Assembly: GCF_017638545.1 (NCBI RefSeq)
Contig: NZ_CP072110.1
Span: 1,178,001-1,242,000 of the forward strand
Origin: Psychrosphaera ytuae
GTDB lineage: Bacteria > Pseudomonadota > Gammaproteobacteria > Enterobacterales > Alteromonadaceae
Direction of reading: 5' to 3'
DNA length: 64,000 bases
Shown: positions 58,142 to 64,000 of the stretch, piece by piece
Numbering within the stretch: position 1 is the first letter of the stretch
How the letters are laid out: every line of letters starts with the position of its first letter
The notes under the pieces: model-generated
What the model saw: only the letters and a program-made list of their open reading frames with translations
Databases searched by the model: none
Told to the model about the DNA's origin: nothing
Made by a program: the position numbers and the translations under genes

Positions 58142-59815
58142 ATGTTAGTTTCTTTGGCTATCAAAAATTTTGCAATCGTTCGCCAATTAGAAGTGAATTG
58201 GCATAAAGGTATGACTACGATAACGGGTGAGACAGGTGCAGGTAAATCTATTGCGATTGATGCCCTTGCTCAGGCTCTTGGAGAACGCAGTGATGCTGGC
58301 ATGGTTCGCACTGGTGCCGACAAAGCAGAAGTTATCGCGTGTTTTGATCTCAGCCACCTACCACAAGCTAAGAAATGGTTAGACGATCGAGATTTAGGTT
58401 ACGATAACGAGTGTATCCTGCGCCGAGTTATTTCAAAGGAAGGTCGCTCTAAAGCTTATATCAATGGAACCCCTGTTCCTGCCGCACAACTTAAATTAAT
58501 TGGTACTCAATTAGTCAGTATTCACGGTCAACACGCTCATACATTACTGACAAAACCCGAACATCAAAGGGACCTACTCGACGAATACGCAGGTAATCAC
58601 GAAATCTTAAACCGAGTACAAGAGAGCTATCGACGTTGGCAAAGTATTGGTAAAGAGTATCAACAGTTATTCGAGCAACAACAAGAGTTTAGCGCTCAAA
58701 AGCAACTCCTAGAGTATCAGGTTCAAGAGTTAGAAGAAGCTGATTTACAAGTGGGCGAATATGCCGAAATTGAAGCCGAGCACAAACGCTTGCACCACGC
58801 TCAAGGTCTACTTGCTGACAGCCAACAATCACTCGAATTGCTATACGAAGGTGAAGAAGGCAACGCATACAGCGCACTTCAACATGCACTGTCGATGTTA
58901 AATAAATCAGCCAATATTGACGCCGAGTTAGAACCAGCAGCAGAACTGATCAACAATGCGCTTATTCAATTGGAAGAAGGGGTCAATGAGTTGCGTAGCT
59001 ATACCGACCGACTCGAGCTAAATCCTGAGCGCCTATTCGAAATTGAAGCTCGTTTGAGCACTTTAGTTGACTTGGCTCGTAAGCACCAAGTCGAGCCAGA
59101 GGTACTACCCGAACATTTTCAAAAGCTCGCTGACGAATTAAGTCAGTTTGGTGAGTCTAATGATCGACTAGAGCAACTTGCAGTGGAGCAACAACAAGCG
59201 TTAGAAGAATACAAACTTGCTGCAGAGCAACTTTCTGATACTCGGAAGCAAAGTGCCACAGCTCTTACCAAACAAATCACTGCGAGTATGCAGTCATTGA
59301 ATATGGATGGCGCGCAATTCGAGCTCAAGGTTAACACTGACTCGTCGATAACCTCTAAGTCTGGATTTGACCAAGTCGAGTTTTTAGTAAGTGCCAACTT
59401 AGGGCAAGCGCTGCAACCATTGGCTAAAGTCGCATCGGGCGGTGAGCTAAGTCGGATTAGTTTAGCGATTCAAGTGATCATTGCACAGCGTGTAACAACA
59501 CCAACATTGCTATTTGATGAAGTCGATGTCGGAGTTTCAGGACCTACGGCATCAGCAGTAGGTAAGCTGATGAAACAGTTGAGTCAAAACACTCAAGTCA
59601 TCTGTGTTACTCACTTACCTCAAGTCGCTTGTTTTGGCCACCAGCAACACTTTGTAAACAAGTTTAATGTCGATAACATCACTGAGACAAAAATGAGTTT
59701 ATTGTCAGACCCGCAACGTATTGACGAGTTGGCTCGACTACTTGGTGGTGATGCAATTTCAGATACAACAAGAGCAAACGCAGAAGAGCTGCTATTAACG
59801 GCAAAGGCGGCTTAA
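58142..59815 (+). CDS. recN: DNA repair protein RecN
   Basis: SMC-like ATPase in double-strand-break repair. 557 residues from the ATG at 58142 (E. coli 553); the frame stays open 49 codons upstream but that stretch crosses the nadK stop region and the LexA box. Walker A GETGAGKS at 29-36, coiled-coil arms (about 155-350), and the C-terminal signature VASGGELSRISLAIQ with Walker B TLLFDEVDVGVSG. Expressed under LexA control by the adjacent box. Confidence 0.96.
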   Translation: MLVSLAIKNFAIVRQLEVNWHKGMTTITGETGAGKSIAIDALAQALGERSDAGMVRTGADKAEVIACFDLSHLPQAKKWLDDRDLGYDNECILRRVISKEGRSKAYINGTPVPAAQLKLIGTQLVSIHGQHAHTLLTKPEHQRDLLDEYAGNHEILNRVQESYRRWQSIGKEYQQLFEQQQEFSAQKQLLEYQVQELEEADLQVGEYAEIEAEHKRLHHAQGLLADSQQSLELLYEGEEGNAYSALQHALSMLNKSANIDAELEPAAELINNALIQLEEGVNELRSYTDRLELNPERLFEIEARLSTLVDLARKHQVEPEVLPEHFQKLADELSQFGESNDRLEQLAVEQQQALEEYKLAAEQLSDTRKQSATALTKQITASMQSLNMDGAQFELKVNTDSSITSKSGFDQVEFLVSANLGQALQPLAKVASGGELSRISLAIQVIIAQRVTTPTLLFDEVDVGVSGPTASAVGKLMKQLSQNTQVICVTHLPQVACFGHQQHFVNKFNVDNITETKMSLLSDPQRIDELARLLGGDAISDTTRANAEELLLTAKAA

Positions 59816-59857
59816 CAAGACACAGATTACTGATTTTAAATTTGACCGGAGGCTAAT

Positions 59858-60838
59858 GTGCACACTTCTTTTAAAGCGCTTTGTATTCTATTCGCCTCCG
59901 TTTTTTTTATCATTACTAATAGCCATTACACTAACGCAGAGCAGTTAGATTTTTCTAAACACGAAACCTCTTCTACCATTGAGTATAGCTATCAATGGAA
60001 AGATAAAGACGACACTATCCAACAACTAAACTTCGCATTAGACAAACGCCTCGTTGGTAACAATTACCGCCACTTCAAAGCCCTCAGACCTTCTTTACTC
60101 AGAATGTATTCAATCAGGGAATTAAAAAAAGCGATTGCCAAACTCGACCCACGTAAAGGTTCTGTCAAACTATTACCAAGAGTGGAAGACATCGAATTCG
60201 AAATTTCAAGTCGCGACACCAGCTGGATAAAACAGACCTCACAGCAACTCAAGAAGGTTTATGAACAGTCCTTAAAAAACTACTTAGCCAAAGAGCTGTA
60301 TATTGAGTTTGATGACTTTCGTCCATTAGCTGATACGGTAACTTTCAAACCGGATCACGTGCGGTTTATTCTAGAACAACCAGAGCCAATTCAACCTCTC
60401 ATTGAGGCTTTAAAGCAAAAACGTCCTAACGCAACACCAAGAGAAATGGCGAGCTTTTTATTAGGCTGGATTCAGACGATTCCCTACGATGAGATGGTTG
60501 AGCGGGCAACAAGTAACGGTGCTGGGTTTGTCCCACCAATTCACTTAATTAATCAAAATAAAGGGGATTGTGACAGTAAGGTGACCTTGATGGCGCACAT
60601 TATGCGGCAGCTTTACCCAAACCTAAGAATGGCGATCATTTATTTACCGCAGCACGCCCTGTTGGGAATGAACATTTCGTACCTACAAGACGACAAAACG
60701 ATTGAAATTGACGGCTACGACTATGCGTTACTCGAGCCGGTAGGACCTGCCTTGATCGGGTTTGCTGATGCCGCTGAATCATCGTTGCGCTATATCGATT
60801 CAAAGATGTATCGCACAGAGTTAGTCAAACTTCCTTAA
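59858..60838 (+). CDS. secreted transglutaminase-like protein
   Basis: 326 residues, GTG start with GGAGG 6 nt upstream. Signal peptide (FKALCILFASVFFIITNSHYTNA). The second half has a transglutaminase-like (papain-fold) domain with a traceable triad: Cys238 in NKGDCDSKVTL, His266 in LPQHALLG, Asp285 in IEIDGYDYALLEP. Such domains in periplasmic bacterial proteins act as peptidases or amidases on unknown targets. It occupies the place next to recN where bamE is found in enterobacteria. Its 3' end overlaps the convergent kinase gene by 18 nt. Confidence 0.82.
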   Translation: MHTSFKALCILFASVFFIITNSHYTNAEQLDFSKHETSSTIEYSYQWKDKDDTIQQLNFALDKRLVGNNYRHFKALRPSLLRMYSIRELKKAIAKLDPRKGSVKLLPRVEDIEFEISSRDTSWIKQTSQQLKKVYEQSLKNYLAKELYIEFDDFRPLADTVTFKPDHVRFILEQPEPIQPLIEALKQKRPNATPREMASFLLGWIQTIPYDEMVERATSNGAGFVPPIHLINQNKGDCDSKVTLMAHIMRQLYPNLRMAIIYLPQHALLGMNISYLQDDKTIEIDGYDYALLEPVGPALIGFADAAESSLRYIDSKMYRTELVKLP

Positions 60839-63800
60839 AAAACCAAACAACTCAGTAATTACCGACTGCCACAATGCAATTGCTCTTGTTGTTTCTAATT
60901 TTTCACCTTGCTTAAGGGCAATGCGCAATCGCTTAGTTGCTTCTACAGCCTTTTCAGCTCTGATATTAGCCAACATGCCTTGGAAGTTATGAAGCTTTGC
61001 AAACACATCAGGTGAGATTTGAGTTTTTAATTGTTCAACAAACTGTGACATTTCTTTTTCTTTTGATTTAAGGAAAATCACAAGTAACTTTTGCATCGTA
61101 TTTTCATCGTTAGCAAATTGCGACAATAGGGCCTTTTTGTCTATGACTGGTAATTCCGACAAATTGACTTCAGACTTTTTAGCTTCAGCATCACCAATAG
61201 AAGCTGGGATCGGAACAAACTTACCGCTTTCACCCTCTTTAGTATAACTGTCGATAACTTTTAGTAAGTTTGCTTTATCGATTGGCTTTTCTAAATGAAC
61301 ATCAATACCAGCTTCAAATGAACGCTCGTAATCTTCTCGTGCGGAGTGAGCCGTCATTGCTAAGATTGGAACATTATTAAATTGGCTGGATTCTCGTATT
61401 TTTCGAGCGCAAGTCAAGCCGTCCATTACCGGCATTTGAATATCTAATAATACTGCATCATATTTTGATTCATTTAGTTTTCTAAGCGCTGCTAATCCGT
61501 TTTCAGCGATATGAACCCGCGCACCCGACGATTCCAAAATCATTCGCATAACCTGTTGGTTCACGTAGTTGTCTTCAACTACTAATATGTCTAAATGATC
61601 CAATCGGATTTCATTTTCAGTCAGGTCGACACGACTGTCTTGGTTGTTGATTAAATCCCAGCTCGTAAAGGGTAACGACAACAGTTGTCTAAACGGTAAA
61701 TCATCGAGCTCGCTCGAAACAAAATGAGAAATATTAAAGACGATTGGCTGATACTCTACTTCTCCCGACTTTATCGCTTGGATAATATTATCCGGCACCA
61801 TGATCAACAATTCAGGACGACAGATTAATACATCAAATCGGCTATCCGATAACTCTGAATGACTGTGTGCGACACGAACCAATTGTTTGGCACTTCGAAG
61901 CTTGTTGGCTAACAGCTCCGCATTGGCAGTTTTCGGTTCAAACAAAAGCCAATTAGACAAGTGATTAATAGAAAATCTATTTTTTGCATGACCTTTTAAC
62001 GTCATAGTCACCGTGACGGTAGTCCCTTCATCAAGTTCACTTTCTAACGTAATTTCACCGTCCATCAATTCAACGAGCTGAAAAACAATGGCAAGCCCCA
62101 AACCGGTACCACCATATTGCCGCGTGGTTGAAGCATCAGCTTGAGCAAATGCGTCAAAGACCTTTTGTTGTTGCTCTTTTGCGATGCCCCGCCCGGTATC
62201 CGTTACACTAAATGCAATCGTATATTCTCCGTCTGTTTGAGCGAGGATTTTGGCACTTAATACCACACTTCCTTTATCAGTGAATTTGACCGCGTTGTTT
62301 ATTAAATTGGTAAAAATTTGACTGAGTCGGATCTTGTCGGCCAATATCGCTACCGGAAAGTCCAACGGCAAGTCGATGTCTAACAGGAGTTCTTTTTCCA
62401 TCGCCGAGGACAAACTATTAGCAAATGAAATATCCATGATTTCATTAAAATCCACAGGCTCAATATTAAGATCCAGCTTACCGGCATTCATTTTGGAGAA
62501 ATCCAGGATTTCGTTGATCACTTTTAGCATGTGCCTTGAGGAACTCTCAGCAACAGTGAGATAGCTCTTTTGAATTGGACTCGGCTGGGCATTATTTAAC
62601 AGCTCAATCATTCCCAATATGGCGTGCATTGGAGTTCTGATCTCATGACTCATATTGGCAATAAATTCGGTCTTGGCTACGTTTGCGCTTTCTGCCGCAT
62701 TTCGTGCTTGCTCTACTTGTCTAAAGCTGGTTTCCTGTTCTGTAATGTCACGGCCTAGACTGACTGTTCCAAGTAATTCACCTTCTAAATTTACAACAGG
62801 CGAAACGAGCCAGTTAATATACACATCACCACTTGTTTCAGAGCTATGCCACACTTTCGCTGAGAACAATCGACGACCTTTTAATGCTTGAAAGTCAAAC
62901 TTTGACAACTCTGCAGCAACATCAGCCTCAAAAACATCTTCCACCAAATTGGTTACTAAGTCTGCTTCTTTTACCCCGGTAAACTTTTCAAATGCTCGAT
63001 TACAACCAACAAACGTTCCGTCGACATTTTTGTAATAAATGAGATCTGGCATAGAGTTGATAATGGCTCTATTCAGCGCCAAGTTACGATCTTTTTGCAT
63101 GGTTTGTAATTGCAATGCCCGCGTCCGCTCCTGGACTTTATCGTCAAGCTCTTTGTTTTTTGCCACTAACGAATTAAACAATTTTCGGTTATCCGAAAAC
63201 GAGTTATTAATCTTTTCAAACCATGGCTCCCAACCTGATGGCGGCTCAACGTCATCAAGTTCATACAAGGAGTTTTGTTGCTCGATATAACCCATGAGAA
63301 GCGAAAAAGGCTTAAATAAAACCGTGTAAACCCCCCAGATAAATACCAATAGGCACAGGCCACCAAGAGTGAACATTTGTAATGCATAAACAAAAACATC
63401 TTTATGCCATTGAGACACAAGCTGATTCGCCTCTTTAAAGACAAAAACGTTTAAAGGAGCATACTTAAACTCACTTTGCCAAATAAGCCATTGGCTCCCC
63501 GGAGAGGCCGTATTTTCAACCAGACTTGTAGTGGAAGCAGTGGCTATGTTGAGACGATCAGCGAACGCTAACTCATGCCATGATGAGGGGATATATCGGG
63601 TTGCGAGTAAGCTTTGAATATTAGCCGAGTAATCCTGACTAACGTCAATATTTGATGCGACGACTCGTTGATTCGCGGTCTGCCACAAAACATATTTTTC
63701 ATCGGTAGAATTAACAAAATTAAGTGTATGCGAGTGTAATTCCAAAACCAAATAGACAGGTTTAAAGTTGGTCACTGGAACATTTACGACAACATAATTT

Positions 63801-64000
63801 TTTGGCTCACCTCGATATATGTATGGCGGGACAAACTCCACTTCACCAACTTCGGTGTTGTTGAGCCAACGGTCGCGGTTTTGATCTAACCAATCCATTA
63901 AAGGCAAAGGCAAGTCAAAATCATCCGTCAGACTTGCCAATTGAAACTCATGGTTACCCACATCAGCTATTAATGCTGAGTCTGTAACAAGTGGGCTTTC
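60821..64000 (-). CDS. hybrid sensor histidine kinase (PAS-HK-ATPase-REC-Hpt), 5' truncated
   Basis: The frame is open to the right edge, so the GTG at 63961 is not the true start and the first membrane helix is missing. Residue numbers count from that GTG. Periplasmic sensor to about 190, TM at about 193-216, a HAMP-like/coiled linker, PAS at about 298-415, phosphoacceptor His in ANMSHEIRTPMHAIL (about 443), ATPase with NNAVKFT and GGTGLGLAI. Then comes a degenerate receiver (about 675-760, no phospho-Asp), a true receiver (VVEDNYVNQQV...LLDIQMPVMDG), and an Hpt-like end whose motif reads HNFQG instead of HxxKG. Signal and partner unknown. Confidence 0.9.
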   Translation of the reverse strand, partial: ESPLVTDSALIADVGNHEFQLASLTDDFDLPLPLMDWLDQNRDRWLNNTEVGEVEFVPPYIYRGEPKNYVVVNVPVTNFKPVYLVLELHSHTLNFVNSTDEKYVLWQTANQRVVASNIDVSQDYSANIQSLLATRYIPSSWHELAFADRLNIATASTTSLVENTASPGSQWLIWQSEFKYAPLNVFVFKEANQLVSQWHKDVFVYALQMFTLGGLCLLVFIWGVYTVLFKPFSLLMGYIEQQNSLYELDDVEPPSGWEPWFEKINNSFSDNRKLFNSLVAKNKELDDKVQERTRALQLQTMQKDRNLALNRAIINSMPDLIYYKNVDGTFVGCNRAFEKFTGVKEADLVTNLVEDVFEADVAAELSKFDFQALKGRRLFSAKVWHSSETSGDVYINWLVSPVVNLEGELLGTVSLGRDITEQETSFRQVEQARNAAESANVAKTEFIANMSHEIRTPMHAILGMIELLNNAQPSPIQKSYLTVAESSSRHMLKVINEILDFSKMNAGKLDLNIEPVDFNEIMDISFANSLSSAMEKELLLDIDLPLDFPVAILADKIRLSQIFTNLINNAVKFTDKGSVVLSAKILAQTDGEYTIAFSVTDTGRGIAKEQQQKVFDAFAQADASTTRQYGGTGLGLAIVFQLVELMDGEITLESELDEGTTVTVTMTLKGHAKNRFSINHLSNWLLFEPKTANAELLANKLRSAKQLVRVAHSHSELSDSRFDVLICRPELLIMVPDNIIQAIKSGEVEYQPIVFNISHFVSSELDDLPFRQLLSLPFTSWDLINNQDSRVDLTENEIRLDHLDILVVEDNYVNQQVMRMILESSGARVHIAENGLAALRKLNESKYDAVLLDIQMPVMDGLTCARKIRESSQFNNVPILAMTAHSAREDYERSFEAGIDVHLEKPIDKANLLKVIDSYTKEGESGKFVPIPASIGDAEAKKSEVNLSELPVIDKKALLSQFANDENTMQKLLVIFLKSKEKEMSQFVEQLKTQISPDVFAKLHNFQGMLANIRAEKAVEATKRLRIALKQGEKLETTRAIALWQSVITELFGFLRKFD

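Overview
The window comes from a low- to mid-GC gammaproteobacterium, most likely a marine member of the Alteromonadales (Colwelliaceae/Pseudoalteromonadaceae type). The reasons are the gene content and order (rppH-ptsP-TSUP-lgt-thyA, dapB-carAB-greA, rlmE-ftsH-folP-glmM-tpiA-secG-tRNA-Leu, hrcA next to grpE), a Vibrio/Shewanella-length ThyA, FlgP/FlgT and MutH. The genus cannot be fixed from sequence reading alone. Almost everything is ordinary chromosomal housekeeping sequence. No prophage, transposase, CRISPR array or defence island was seen.

Layout. 1-995: 3' part of a beta-lactamase-fold serine hydrolase, cut by the left edge. 1066-6459 (minus): rppH-ptsP-TSUP-lgt-thyA operon ending at a clear terminator; mutH and a DUF1415 gene diverge from it. 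7860-13485: ASCH protein, tyrS, a small secreted protein plus dgt, YigZ/IMPACT protein, and a voltage-gated ion channel. 13631-14033: a mosaic of palindromic repeats. 14047-23994: aldehyde dehydrogenase, a DJ-1/PfpI protein divergent from a LysR regulator with a good operator candidate, DUF2058, a secreted amidohydrolase, and an RND efflux pair. 24125-27455: FlgP and FlgT flagellar proteins, a stand-alone Hpt protein and a periplasmic solute-binding protein. 27545-30280: YghU-type glutathione enzyme and an AidB-like acyl-CoA dehydrogenase.

30409-36962 is the conserved cluster tRNA-Leu-secG-tpiA-glmM-folP-ftsH-rlmE with divergent yhbY. 37071-48486 interrupts what is elsewhere a greA/yhbY neighbourhood. 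It holds a hybrid histidine kinase, a stem-loop-rich repeat, a full rRNA operon (16S-Ile-Ala-23S-5S on the minus strand), a GNAT/FAD-oxidoreductase pair and the thioredoxin-TPR protein CnoX. 48611-54469 is greA-carB-carA and dapB. 54606-60838 holds a DUF2959 lipoprotein, grpE, hrcA, nadK, recN with an SOS box, and a transglutaminase-like protein. A large hybrid sensor kinase runs off the right edge.

Regulatory sites read directly from the sequence include two sigma-32-like promoters of identical geometry (before grpE inside hrcA, and before rlmE-ftsH), a LexA box at recN, two tandem rRNA promoters with GCGC discriminators, and more than ten intrinsic terminators. Non-ATG starts are frequent (carA, lgt, ftsH, rppH and others).

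No clearly undescribed multi-gene system was found. The best leads are the 13.6-14.0 kb palindromic mosaic, the 39.3-39.5 kb stem-loop repeat beside the rRNA terminator, and the GNAT protein with a four-cysteine tail paired with an FAD oxidoreductase.
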